Assembly: GCA_050309775.1 (NCBI GenBank)
Contig: JBNRMV010000002.1
Coordinates: 52,807 to 116,806, forward strand
Source of the DNA: DTU072 sp050309775
GTDB lineage: Bacteria > Bacillota > Clostridia > Christensenellales > DTU072
Direction of reading: 5' to 3'
Length of the DNA: 64,000 bases
Shown here piece by piece: positions 1 to 7,660 of the stretch. The notes under the pieces are model-generated. The model worked only from the letters and a program-made list of their open reading frames with translations, did no database searches and had not been told where the DNA came from. The first letter of the stretch is position 1; each line of letters opens with the position of its first letter. A program made the position numbers and the translations under genes.

Positions 1-8
1 TTTTGTTA

Positions 9-38
9 TTGTGAATATAATATTGTTTTTGGTATAAT
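9..38 (+). promoter_or_regulatory. Promoter of the erm-ABC operon leader
   Basis: A TTGTGA -35 element (9-14) and a perfect TATAAT -10 element (33-38) are 18 bases apart. Transcription would start near 45, leaving about 500 bases of leader before the erm start codon. This is the best sigma-A type match upstream of erm. A second start nearer the gene cannot be excluded. Confidence 0.55.
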
Positions 39-73
39 TATATGATAAACTAAATAATATAAGAAAAAAACAT

Positions 74-115
74 ATGCTTTTAGTAAAAAATTGGCGTTAT
101 TTTAGATTATTATGA
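74..115 (+). CDS. Putative 13-codon leader peptide (MLLVKNWRYFRLL)
   Basis: An ATG opens a 13-codon frame ending in TGA, 30 bases after the predicted transcription start. The stop overlaps a 7-bp hairpin (ATGAATG 112-118 pairing with CATTCAT 128-134). The peptide is short, basic and aromatic (WRYFR). Macrolide-inducible erm genes are usually preceded by short stalling peptides, some with basic-x-basic motifs, so a sensor role is plausible. There is no good ribosome binding site (only an A/G-rich stretch at 61-70), so translation is unproven. Confidence 0.35.
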   Translation: MLLVKNWRYFRLL

Positions 116-171
116 ATGAACATCGTACATTCATTATTTGAGCAAAAACGCAGACTTATGGATAAATTTAA

Positions 172-237
172 TGCGCTATTTAAGCGCACGGACACATTTT
201 ATTTCAAGCGGAATCTCATAGAGTTGAGTACTCTATG
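172..237 (+). promoter_or_regulatory. Leader hairpins upstream of erm
   Basis: Two perfect hairpins lie in the leader. TGCGCT (172-177) pairs with AGCGCA (183-188) over a 5-base loop. CATAGAGT (217-224) pairs with ACTCTATG (230-237) over the loop TGAGT. The second is echoed at 449-465 by TAGAGT/ACTCTA with loop ACGCA, and both copies are followed by ATGAAA. A repeated stem of this kind in an erm leader suggests alternative pairing, as in attenuation, but no pairing model was computed. Confidence 0.4.
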
Positions 238-464
238 AAATAAAAGGGGCGAACAAAAAAGAAAGCTGCCTATTCTTTTACGAGTAAGCAATTTTTCAGC
301 ACGGCAGAACTGAACCTTTGCGGGGAATATCCTTTACAAGTCATTTTTATTTAACTATTTTCGAAACCACTCTAAAATGTATTGTGTTTTCCTAATATAT
401 TTGCTAAAATATATGCTAAAATATATTAAGTATTGCCTTGTATAGAATTAGAGTACGCAACTCT

Positions 465-542
465 ATGAAAAATACGAGTTTACCAATAACGATACACCCA
501 ACGGCAACAAAAAATCAAATAGCCACACGGGTAAAGGAGTAG
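465..542 (+). CDS. Putative 25-codon second leader peptide overlapping the erm ribosome binding site
   Basis: An ATG in the 3' arm of the 449-465 hairpin opens a 25-codon frame (begins MKNTSLPITIHP). It runs through the erm Shine-Dalgarno AAAGGAG (533-539) and stops at TAG 540-542, four bases before the erm TTG. A ribosome finishing or stalling on this frame would occlude or deliver initiation at erm. That is the geometry of translational coupling or attenuation. It has no obvious ribosome binding site of its own, so it may be a chance frame. Confidence 0.35.
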   Translation: MKNTSLPITIHPTATKNQIATRVKE

Positions 543-546
543 GCTA

Positions 547-1419
547 TTGGAACGCAACATAAAAGACTCTCAAAATTTTTTACACAATGCCCAACTAGTA
601 AATAAACTAGTCGGACTTAGCAATATAACTTGCGATGATTTGGTTTATGAAATCGGACCCGGCAAAGGAATTATCACTCGAGCCTTACTTGGACGCTGTA
701 GACAAGTTGTTGCGATAGAGTACGACGCGGAATTGTACAGGCGATTGCTTGAGCAATTAAAGGGGCACGAGGATTTAGTTCTGCTGAACAGGGACTTTCT
801 AACAGTAGATTTGCCGAGCGAGCCGTACAAAGTTTTTTCTAACATACCATTCAACATGACTGCGGATATTTTGAGCAAACTTTTGACGACGGGAAGGACG
901 CCCGAGGATTTATATCTCGTCATGCAACAAGAGGCGGTATATAAGTACGCAGGTGAGCCTTTGTGCCAAGATGGATTTAAGTCGCTACTTTTTAAGCCGA
1001 TTTACGAAATCAAAGTCATTCACAACTTTGATAAAGCGGACTTTTCGCCAAGCCCGAATGTATCAATATTTTTTGTGAACTTTCACAAAAAAGAATACTG
1101 CGACATAAAAAAATTGCCGCTAATCGACTACTGGGATTTCTTGGCTTTTGTATATTCCGCGCCAGGCAGATTTTTTAAGGAAAAAACAAAAAAAGTTTTT
1201 TCATACGAACAACAAAAGCGGATACGAAAGCAAATCGATCTTCACGAGGAGGCGTTTATTTCGGAATGGACATACAAACAATGGCTTGCCATGTTTGATG
1301 TATACTCTAAAATGGTTTCGCCAGAAAAAAAGAAATTGGTTATAGGCGCATATAGCCGATTGATTGCCGAGCAGGCAAAACTCGACAAACTACATCGTGA
1401 CAGGAGCAAAAAGTATTAG
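547..1419 (+). CDS. erm: Erm-family 23S rRNA (adenine-N6) methyltransferase
   Basis: This 290-residue protein is expected to methylate A2058 of 23S rRNA with S-adenosylmethionine, giving macrolide-lincosamide-streptogramin B resistance. The N-terminus has the family's NIKxSQNF start. The SAM-binding EIGPGKG is at residues 35-41, an acidic ribose-binding site at 58 (AIEYD), NRDF at 81-84, and the catalytic NIPF motif at 99-102. The C-terminal third is the basic helical rRNA-binding part. KsgA/RsmA enzymes share the fold, but the N-terminus and overall pattern fit Erm better. The start is TTG at 547: AAAGGAG lies 7 bases upstream and an in-frame stop at 532 excludes an earlier start. The gene stops 3 bases before the ABC ATPase, so it is the first gene of that operon. 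The exact Erm class is not assigned. Confidence 0.88.
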   Translation: MERNIKDSQNFLHNAQLVNKLVGLSNITCDDLVYEIGPGKGIITRALLGRCRQVVAIEYDAELYRRLLEQLKGHEDLVLLNRDFLTVDLPSEPYKVFSNIPFNMTADILSKLLTTGRTPEDLYLVMQQEAVYKYAGEPLCQDGFKSLLFKPIYEIKVIHNFDKADFSPSPNVSIFFVNFHKKEYCDIKKLPLIDYWDFLAFVYSAPGRFFKEKTKKVFSYEQQKRIRKQIDLHEEAFISEWTYKQWLAMFDVYSKMVSPEKKKLVIGAYSRLIAEQAKLDKLHRDRSKKY

Positions 1420-1422
1420 CCG

Positions 1423-2520
1423 ATGGCAAGCGTAACCTTTAAGAAAATAAACAAGGTTTACGACGGAAAAGTACAAGCCCTAAAAGACATAGAACTGAAA
1501 ATCAATGCGCAAGATTTTTTAGTGATTGTCGGACCCTCAGGTTGCGGAAAAACAACGCTACTAATGATTTTGGCGGGGTTGGAGCGAGAAACGAGCGGTG
1601 AGGTTTGGATTGACGATACTTGCGTCAATAACGTAGACCCAAAGGACAGGGATGTGGCTGTTGTTTTTCAAAGCTACGCGCTTTACCCACACATGACGGT
1701 TTTCGGCAACATGGCTTTTTCATTAAAAGTTCGGCGAAAAAAGAGGGACTTCATAAAAGCAAGAGTTGCTGAAGTTGCCGAAATGCTGAATCTTATGGAA
1801 TATCTAAAAAGAAAGCCGCACCAATTATCAGGAGGGCAAAAACAACGAGTTGCCATCGGCAGGGCGATTGTAAGGGAGCCAAAGGTTTTTCTTTTTGACG
1901 AGCCGCTGTCGAATCTTGATATCGCATTGCGGAACAAGATGCGCGACGAACTAAAAAAGCTGCATCGAGACCTTGGGGCGACAATAGTATACGTCACGCA
2001 CGACCAAGTCGAGGCAATGACATTGGCGACTAAGATTGTCGTTTTGAACGAGGGTGAAATACAGCAAGTCGGTACTCCTTATGAAATTTTTATGCGACCC
2101 GAAACGCGATTTGTCGCAGGGTTCATTGGATCTCCGAAAATGAATTTTTTCAAGGTGGCGGGGAGCAAAAAATTGCCTTTTTGGAGCAGTAAATACGAAT
2201 TGAATGCGGAAAATACAGAGCAAGGTATTTACATAGGAATTCGCCCCGAGGATTTCGTTCAAGACGAAAGCGGCGTTGAGTTTACGGTTGCCTCGGTTGA
2301 GATGATAGGGTCTGAGGTAATAATGCACGGCGCAATAATTGAGGCCGATGAGGAAATACCATTATTGGTACGGCAGGAATGCGTCCCCGATATTTTCGAC
2401 AAAAAGGCAATAAGGATTGTGCCTAAAATCGAGAAACTGCATTTCTTTGACGCATTAACGGAACGGCGGGTCAATCCAAGTATAACAACAGCAAAAACCA
2501 AAAAAAGGAGTAAGATATGA
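1423..2520 (+). CDS. Carbohydrate ABC importer ATPase (MalK/UgpC/MsmX type)
   Basis: This cytoplasmic ATPase powers the importer encoded by the next three genes. Walker A GPSGCGKTT is at residues 37-45, the Q-loop is VVFQSYALYPH, the signature is LSGGQKQR near 134, Walker B is VFLFDEPLSNLD, and the switch His is in VTHDQ. The C-terminal third is the TOBE/OB-type regulatory domain typical of sugar importers, including GIRPEDF. Length (365) is normal. An AGGAG at 1402-1406 sits about 16 bases from ATG 1423, so translation is probably coupled to erm. The stop overlaps the next start (ATGA). In many Firmicutes one such ATPase serves several importers; here it has its own dedicated partners. Confidence 0.93.
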   Translation: MASVTFKKINKVYDGKVQALKDIELKINAQDFLVIVGPSGCGKTTLLMILAGLERETSGEVWIDDTCVNNVDPKDRDVAVVFQSYALYPHMTVFGNMAFSLKVRRKKRDFIKARVAEVAEMLNLMEYLKRKPHQLSGGQKQRVAIGRAIVREPKVFLFDEPLSNLDIALRNKMRDELKKLHRDLGATIVYVTHDQVEAMTLATKIVVLNEGEIQQVGTPYEIFMRPETRFVAGFIGSPKMNFFKVAGSKKLPFWSSKYELNAENTEQGIYIGIRPEDFVQDESGVEFTVASVEMIGSEVIMHGAIIEADEEIPLLVRQECVPDIFDKKAIRIVPKIEKLHFFDALTERRVNPSITTAKTKKRSKI

Positions 2521-3776
2521 AAAAAATCTTAATATTTATCCTCGCGTTAGTTTTAGCAGGTGCAACACTTGGATTGACTGCATGCAACAACAGGGACAAG
2601 GACACTATTGTCATCTGGGCTTACGACGCAAGTGTTACGGCAGCACAGGAGGCGGTTAAATTGTACAAGAAAAACAACCCAAACGCCAAATTCGAGGTAG
2701 TCGAGTTGGCGCAGGATGACTTGGTGCAAAAGTTTAGAATCGCTTTAGCAAGTGGCTCGGCGGTAAACCTCCCCGATATTATTTATGAGGAGGACTACAA
2801 CACAATCGGCTATTTGAAATACTACAATAGTTTCTTTGTGGATTTGACCGACTACATCGACCCGAGCACCTTTGTTCCGTACAAGATAAACAACGTCACA
2901 TACAACGGCAAGATATATGGCGTACCTTACGACAGCAGTGCAGCACCGTTGTTTTACCGCCTTGACTATTTAGAGCAAGCGGGTTTCACCGAGGCGGATA
3001 TGGAGGGCATCACTTGGGAGGAATTCGTAGCGATAGGGTTGGAGGTAAAAAGGGTTACCGGAAAGCTCATGGTTACGATTTGCCCCGAGGGAAACATCGA
3101 GGGGCGCGTTATGCTTCAGTCGGCAAGCAGGTGGTATTACGACCTAGATGGCAATTTGGACATTGTGGGCAACATTGGGCTTGAAAGAATGATGGAAACG
3201 ATGAAGTTGCTTAACGACTCAGGCATCGCCTATCGCGCAACAGGTTGGGACGATATCATAAGTTCCTTTTACAACGGGAATGTAGCTTCAATCATCGGTG
3301 GAACATGGTGGGCACCCATCATAGCGGAGAATCCTAGCCAGTCGGGGCTTTGGCGCATTGCAAAACTTCCGAGGATGAGCGGCGATGATAGTTTCACTCA
3401 CTATTCAATGATAGGTGGTGGCGCATGGTACGTAATGAATAAGCCGAACAAGGATAAATCCATTAGCTTTTTGACACAAACCATAGCCACAAGCCTGGAA
3501 CTTGCAAATATTATGGTTGAGAAAAAGCAAGTCGTGCCAACATTGCTTAATGCAATAAATTGTGAAAACGCGCAAAAGGGAGACCCCTATTTTGGTGGTC
3601 AAAGAATTTGTGAGATTGTCGGCGAATGGGGAGTTCTTACACCACTCGTAAACTACGGCGAATTCCCGTACGAAATCGCTTATAAGCACGGCGAACTTAT
3701 GACGAGCTACCTTGACGGAACAAAGACGGTGCAACAGGTTTTGCAGGAACTACAAGACTATGCGGAAGCATTATAA
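2517..3776 (+). CDS. Extracellular sugar-binding lipoprotein of the ABC importer
   Basis: This is the substrate receptor of the importer, a family 1 (MalE/UgpB-like) solute-binding protein of 419 residues. The signal peptide has a lipobox (LGLTAC), so the mature protein is lipid-anchored outside the membrane. The body shows the usual IVIWAYDASVTAAQEAVKLYKK strand-helix start, the YGVPYDSSAAPLFYR hinge segment and the GGTWWAP segment of the sugar cleft. AAGGAGTAAGAT before the ATG is a strong ribosome binding site lying inside the end of the ATPase gene. The substrate cannot be read from sequence. Its operon partner erm raises the question of a glycosylated antibiotic, but ordinary oligosaccharide is more likely. 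Confidence 0.92.
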   Translation: MKKILIFILALVLAGATLGLTACNNRDKDTIVIWAYDASVTAAQEAVKLYKKNNPNAKFEVVELAQDDLVQKFRIALASGSAVNLPDIIYEEDYNTIGYLKYYNSFFVDLTDYIDPSTFVPYKINNVTYNGKIYGVPYDSSAAPLFYRLDYLEQAGFTEADMEGITWEEFVAIGLEVKRVTGKLMVTICPEGNIEGRVMLQSASRWYYDLDGNLDIVGNIGLERMMETMKLLNDSGIAYRATGWDDIISSFYNGNVASIIGGTWWAPIIAENPSQSGLWRIAKLPRMSGDDSFTHYSMIGGGAWYVMNKPNKDKSISFLTQTIATSLELANIMVEKKQVVPTLLNAINCENAQKGDPYFGGQRICEIVGEWGVLTPLVNYGEFPYEIAYKHGELMTSYLDGTKTVQQVLQELQDYAEAL

Positions 3777-3779
3777 GAA

Positions 3780-4664
3780 ATGAAGTTAACAGCAAAAACA
3801 AAACTGAATTTAAACAGAACTTTGTTTTTGGGGGCAAGCATAATAATAATTTTTTTGTTTATTATCTTGCCTCTTTTTTATGCTGTCTATATGTCTTTTC
3901 AAGGCGGGCGAGGTGCGGACACTTCATACGTCGGGCTTGAGAATTTCAAAAGACTTTTTACCGATGAATATATAAGAAAAGCCTTGATAAATAACGTACT
4001 TGTCGCAATAGTCATCGTACCGATTGTGCTTGTTTTGAGCGTGATTTTGGCAAACGCAATAAACAAAGTAAAGTCACCTAGACTAAAAGGGATTTTCTCC
4101 TGCATACTTTTTTTCCCGAGTATAACTTCGCCAGTCGCTTACGCTTTTTTCTTTAGGCGAGCATTCCTTCCCGACGGCATACTAAATCAAATATTCGGCG
4201 GGCTGAACTTAATCGATGAGCCGATAAATCTTCTTTTAACCGAAACGGGGGCACAAATAGCGATTGCTTTTGTTTGCATTTGGGCATGGATAGGGTTTCA
4301 CACTTTGCTTTTTTTGTCGTCCATGCAAAATACAGACCCCTTACTTTATAAAGCGGCACGAGTAGACGGCACGAATGTTATTCAATCATTTTTTAGAATA
4401 ACGCTTCCGTCAATAAAGCATATAATAGTTTTTTCCTCGATTTTGCTTTTAGGCTCGGCATTTCAATTATTTGCGGAGGTTTCGATTATATCAAAAGGCG
4501 GACCTGGAGGCGCGACATTAACACTAGCTTATTACATTTATAGAATTTGCTTTGAATACGTGCCACAGTTTGGCTACGCGGCGGCTATAGGCATTTTAAT
4601 TTTTGTTATTAGTGCCGTTATAAGTTTCGTGCAACTAAAAGCAGGAGGCAAAAATGCACATTAA
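3780..4664 (+). CDS. Carbohydrate ABC importer permease, MalF/UgpA type
   Basis: An inner membrane subunit of 294 residues with about six hydrophobic segments. It carries the EAA loop (AARVDGTNVIQSFFRITLPSI) that docks onto the ATPase. It starts 3 bases after the binding-protein stop and overlaps the second permease by 11 bases. No extra N-terminal domain is seen. It forms the heterodimeric pore with the product of the next gene. Confidence 0.92.
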   Translation: MKLTAKTKLNLNRTLFLGASIIIIFLFIILPLFYAVYMSFQGGRGADTSYVGLENFKRLFTDEYIRKALINNVLVAIVIVPIVLVLSVILANAINKVKSPRLKGIFSCILFFPSITSPVAYAFFFRRAFLPDGILNQIFGGLNLIDEPINLLLTETGAQIAIAFVCIWAWIGFHTLLFLSSMQNTDPLLYKAARVDGTNVIQSFFRITLPSIKHIIVFSSILLLGSAFQLFAEVSIISKGGPGGATLTLAYYIYRICFEYVPQFGYAAAIGILIFVISAVISFVQLKAGGKNAH

Positions 4665-5466
4665 GGCTTCGACAGTTTTCAACTATATATTTATTATTTG
4701 CTGTTGTGCCCTAAGTTTGTTGCCGTATATACTGATGGGGCTTTCGGCTTTTAATACGTCGGTCAACATAAAAAAAGGTGACATTTTCTCGCACCCAAGT
4801 TTTGCATCTTTTGCGGCGAATTTTAAAGCGTTAATGGATAATGTCGCATTTTTTTCTGCGATAGGAAACACGCTTTTTGTTTCGATAGGCGCAATGTTTT
4901 TGGGCGTTTTATTGTCATCAATGGCGGCATACGCATATACGCTTTTGAAGAACAAGGTCACAAACAAGATTTTTTATTTATCATTTTTTGCAATACTAAT
5001 TCCATCGGCGACTACGATAATACCGCTATTCATGTTGCTCCAAAAAGTAAATATGCTGAATTCGCTTTTTACGATAATACTGGTTTCTCTTTCGATACCG
5101 TTTACAACATTTATTCTTGTTCAAAACGCTAAGTCATTCCCGATAGACTTAATAAAAGCGGCACGGGCTGATGGAATGAGCGAGGTAGGGATTTACTTTA
5201 AGGTTTTCATACCGACGCTGAAACCTGTTTTTATTACCGCCGCCATTATTTCGTTTATAGATATGTGGAACGGCTTTATGATGCCACTAATAATTGTACA
5301 GTCATTAGACTTAATGACATTGCCGCTATTTCTAAACAACTTAGGAGCGAACCAAAGTGCGGACTACGGGATGTTTATGCTTGCTTTGGTAGTTTCGACG
5401 ATACCAATACTTTTGATATTCTTATTTACACAAAAGTTTTTTATGATGGGAATGAAAGGGATATAG
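4654..5466 (+). CDS. Carbohydrate ABC importer permease, MalG/UgpE type
   Basis: The second permease subunit, 270 residues with about six membrane segments. The EAA loop (KAARADGMSEVGIYFKVFIP) lies in the second half, and the C-terminus ends FTQKFFMMGMKGI, as is usual in MalG-type permeases. AGGAGG six bases before ATG lies in the end of the preceding gene. This is the last gene of the erm-ABC operon. No regulator, glycosidase or kinase gene accompanies the importer. Confidence 0.92.
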   Translation: MHIKASTVFNYIFIICCCALSLLPYILMGLSAFNTSVNIKKGDIFSHPSFASFAANFKALMDNVAFFSAIGNTLFVSIGAMFLGVLLSSMAAYAYTLLKNKVTNKIFYLSFFAILIPSATTIIPLFMLLQKVNMLNSLFTIILVSLSIPFTTFILVQNAKSFPIDLIKAARADGMSEVGIYFKVFIPTLKPVFITAAIISFIDMWNGFMMPLIIVQSLDLMTLPLFLNNLGANQSADYGMFMLALVVSTIPILLIFLFTQKFFMMGMKGI

Positions 5467-5579
5467 AACGACACCGTTTGCGCCTCGTGCGATTTTAGCG
5501 ACACGGACGGTAAAATAAAAAGAATGCGATAAATGCGTCAACGGTCAACACTGAGACGCGTTTTCATTATATATCATAA

Positions 5580-5600
5580 ACCACCATCAATGCTGGTGGT
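5580..5600 (+). terminator. Possible end hairpin of the erm-ABC operon
   Basis: ACCACCA and TGGTGGT pair over a 7-base loop about 115 bases after the last operon stop. No run of T follows directly, so this is a weak terminator or an mRNA 3'-end structure. Confidence 0.35.
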
Positions 5601-6068
5601 ACCAAAAAGCTTTAGCTTTACATAAAAAAGTATCCTCCTTTGGTATATTTAGTACTGGTTCGCAAAAAAATTTATAAGTAGATATTAACATAATATATTG
5701 TTTTGTTGGATGTTATAATATGTTTGTAAAAGAAACACTATATGGTATACAAATAAAACAACAATATTTTTACTGTAGATAGCTCTATGTTTGTTTAAAT
5801 TATTTACCGATTCAAATTGAGATAGGTTTAATTTTAGACTATTTTTTTAACTGAATTGAAAGACACAAAAGATATTTAAAGCACATAGCAGTAGTGTCCA
5901 TATTGGGTAGAGATGAGTTGACTAAAAGTTTTATGCCTTTTTTATACCTTAAGTTAAAAACAGGGTCAAAAAAATGGTGCAATTGTTGAAATACTGTGGT
6001 CTAAGGTTTTGGTGAAAAGCTGTATGCCTTTTTTATGCCATTTTGCACCACTAGTGTTTCAGATAAAG
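5601..6068. other. AT-rich non-coding stretch with inverted and direct repeats
   Basis: No supportable gene. A direct repeat of the form AAAAG-TATGCCTTTTTTAT occurs near 5925 and 6015. TGGTGCAA (5975-5982) and TTGCACCA (6043-6050) form an inverted pair. TACTGTGGTCTA (5992-6003) is the reverse complement of a motif repeated at 6210-6221 and 6333-6344 beside the truncated tRNA copies. The block looks like remnant repeat DNA. Confidence 0.5.
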
Positions 6069-6103
6069 AAAAGCACCGAAAAACTCGTGTTTTCGATGCT
6101 TTT

Positions 6104-6104
<1 letters not shown>
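6069..6104 (-). terminator. Terminator of the tRNA-Thr gene
   Basis: Read on the minus strand, AAAAGCATCGAAAA pairs with TTTTCGGTGCTTTT over a short loop and ends in T-rich sequence. The single variable pair is a G-U on the minus transcript but a C-A mismatch on the plus one, which supports the minus orientation. Confidence 0.75.
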
Positions 6105-6179
<75 letters not shown>

Positions 6180-6253
6180 GTGTGCTTTTTTATTAAATTT
6201 TTCGTGGCATAGACCACAGTACATTTTGGCAGTTTTGAGCCTATTTTGCCTTA

Positions 6254-6301
6254 GCTGTCAGTCTTACCAAGGTAGCGCTCTACCTACTGAGCTACAACAG
6301 C
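6254..6301 (-). pseudogene. Truncated tRNA-Thr copy (5' half only)
   Basis: On the minus strand this keeps a tRNA-Thr 5' half: acceptor 5' strand GCTGTTG, the D-arm and anticodon loop TTGGTAA. It then departs into GACTGACAGCTAAGG, with no T-arm or CCA. The 5' GCTGT could pair with ACAGC 48 bases on, so a short closed tRNA-like fold is possible. It is part of a tandem unit with the copy at 6378-6425. Confidence 0.75.
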
Positions 6302-6377
6302 GAGTGCTGATTTTGATGGTTTTTGAGTGGTTTAGACCACAGTACATTTTGGTTAGTTTTGAGCCTATTTTGCCTTA

Positions 6378-6425
6378 GCTGTCAGTCTTACCAAGGACGC
6401 GCTCTACCGACTGAGCTACGTCAGC
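6378..6425 (-). pseudogene. Second truncated tRNA-Thr copy (5' half only)
   Basis: Same structure as the copy 124 bases to the left. The 5' half matches the intact tRNA even more closely (D-arm GCTCAGTCGGTAGAGC and GCGTCCTTGGTAAG), then switches at the same point to the same foreign sequence. The anticodon stem 3' strand and everything after are lost, so it cannot be a normal tRNA. Confidence 0.75.
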
Positions 6426-6548
6426 GTATATAGCTGGGTGTTCGTAATAAAACCGTTCAAAACATGGGTGCATGTATGGAGACGATTTTTTGACTACTAA
6501 TATTATATTGATAACTTTGGGGGTTGTCAATTGAATTACCGAAATGTA

Positions 6549-6577
6549 TTTACATTATAGGGGATTTGCCATATAAT
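6549..6577 (+). promoter_or_regulatory. Promoter of the SIS-domain gene
   Basis: TTTACA (6549-6554) and TATAAT (6572-6577) are 17 bases apart. The gene's ATG follows 29 bases later behind AGGAGA. This is a consensus housekeeping promoter. Confidence 0.75.
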
Positions 6578-6606
6578 TATATAGAACATGTCATAGGAGA
6601 TGCAAT

Positions 6607-7632
6607 ATGTCATTGATGTTGGAAGAACTTGTTTCTGCAAAACAAGCTTTATCCGAGGCAGCCGCCACAAATAGCGCTGTCATTGAGAAGATAGCAAAGA
6701 AGGTAAATTCACAAAATATTCATTCAGTCGTTACCGTTGCGCGTGGCACCAGCAACCATGCCGCGGCTTTTTTCAAATATATCTGTGAACAGAAAGATGG
6801 ACCTATGGTATCCAAATTCAACCATTCGGTAACCACAATACTTGATTCTGCGCCAAAGTTGGCAAATAGTCTTGTTGTCGGGATATCGCAAAGCGGAGCA
6901 AGCACTGACACCATAAAAGTCATGCAAAAAGCAATAGATGCCGGCGCCCTGACTGTAGCCGTGACCAATTATCCCTCTTCACCGCTGGCGAAGATGTGCG
7001 ATTTTCACTTGTATCTGAACTGCGGAGAGGAAAGGAGCGTTGCCGCAACAAAGACATTTACGCTTCAGCTTGCCGTTCTTGAGCAGCTAGCAAACGCGCT
7101 GTGCGCCAAAGCCGCTCCTGATTTTGAGAATATAACTGCGGCATTCACCGACTTTTTGCCTAGACTGGAGGAGATAAAAAAGTTGGCAGAAAGCACAAAA
7201 GATATAGATAATATCTTGATATTGTCTCGCGGACCGATGCAGTGCATTGCAGATGAAATGGGCTTAAAACTGCTTGAAACCTGTTACAAATTGTCCAGAT
7301 GCTATTCTGTGGCAGAGTTTGCCCATGGACCGTATGCGCTGATACAACCTTGCCGTACAGTCATACTGCTGGCTCCCGACGGCGCTTTCACAAATGATTT
7401 CATAGCAATAGCAAATAGAATAACCGGCGACGGAGGTAAAATAATTTCATTCACCGACATAAAAGAGGTGGCGCAGCTTTCGGAGTTTAGCATAAAAATG
7501 CCGAGTAATATGCCGTCTGAGATATATGTATATACTTTGGCAATTCAAGCCTATGCCGCTTTTATGTCCGAAAGTTTGGGCATAAATCCTGACCACCCAA
7601 GGGGCTTGGCAAAGGTTACCATTACGATATAA
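6607..7632 (+). CDS. Double-SIS sugar-phosphate enzyme (GlmS-isomerase-like, AgaS/NagB-II type)
   Basis: This 341-residue protein has two SIS domains like the isomerase half of GlmS but no glutaminase domain. The first SIS domain includes VARGTSNHAAAFFKY and SQSGASTDTI. The CGEERSVAATKTFT stretch is the phosphosugar-binding loop typical of this group, and the second SIS domain includes EFAHGPYALI. Relatives are glucosamine-6-phosphate deaminases of the NagB-II class and AgaS or FrlB deglycases, so it probably interconverts or deaminates an amino-sugar phosphate in the cytoplasm. It starts at ATG behind AGGAGA. An aldo/keto reductase follows after 28 bases and may share the transcript. Confidence 0.85.
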   Translation: MSLMLEELVSAKQALSEAAATNSAVIEKIAKKVNSQNIHSVVTVARGTSNHAAAFFKYICEQKDGPMVSKFNHSVTTILDSAPKLANSLVVGISQSGASTDTIKVMQKAIDAGALTVAVTNYPSSPLAKMCDFHLYLNCGEERSVAATKTFTLQLAVLEQLANALCAKAAPDFENITAAFTDFLPRLEEIKKLAESTKDIDNILILSRGPMQCIADEMGLKLLETCYKLSRCYSVAEFAHGPYALIQPCRTVILLAPDGAFTNDFIAIANRITGDGGKIISFTDIKEVAQLSEFSIKMPSNMPSEIYVYTLAIQAYAAFMSESLGINPDHPRGLAKVTITI

Positions 7633-7660
7633 TATCTGGTCTTTCAAAAGGAGGAACAAT

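Larger units (their letters stand above)
6210..6425. repeat. Tandem repeat of about 124 bases carrying the tRNA-Thr halves
   Basis: Two near-identical units each contain TAGACCACAGTACATTTTGG (6210-, 6333-), then GTTTTGAGCCTATTTTGCC, then the truncated tRNA half. The period is 123-124 bases, with one small indel. The flank beside the intact tRNA (6180-6210) resembles the flank between the units, so the array probably arose by repeated duplication beginning from the tRNA-Thr locus. Confidence 0.75.

Noticed and set aside
1..546. Riboswitch such as T-box or SAM in the erm leader
   Set aside because: No T-box TGGNACCGCG sequence, specifier loop or SAM core motifs are visible; the arrangement fits peptide-based attenuation better.
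1423..5466. Macrolide efflux pump (Msr/ABC-F) next to erm
   Set aside because: The ATPase has the MalK-type regulatory domain and is paired with a binding lipoprotein and EAA-loop permeases, so it is an importer rather than ABC-F or an exporter.
5265..5498. 77-codon frame overlapping the end of the second permease
   Set aside because: It lies in another frame over conserved permease sequence and has no ribosome binding site or recognisable domain.
6254..6425. Group I intron interrupting tRNA-Thr genes
   Set aside because: The copies stop at the anticodon stem, but no 3' exon with T-arm and CCA follows, and the space is far too short for a group I intron.
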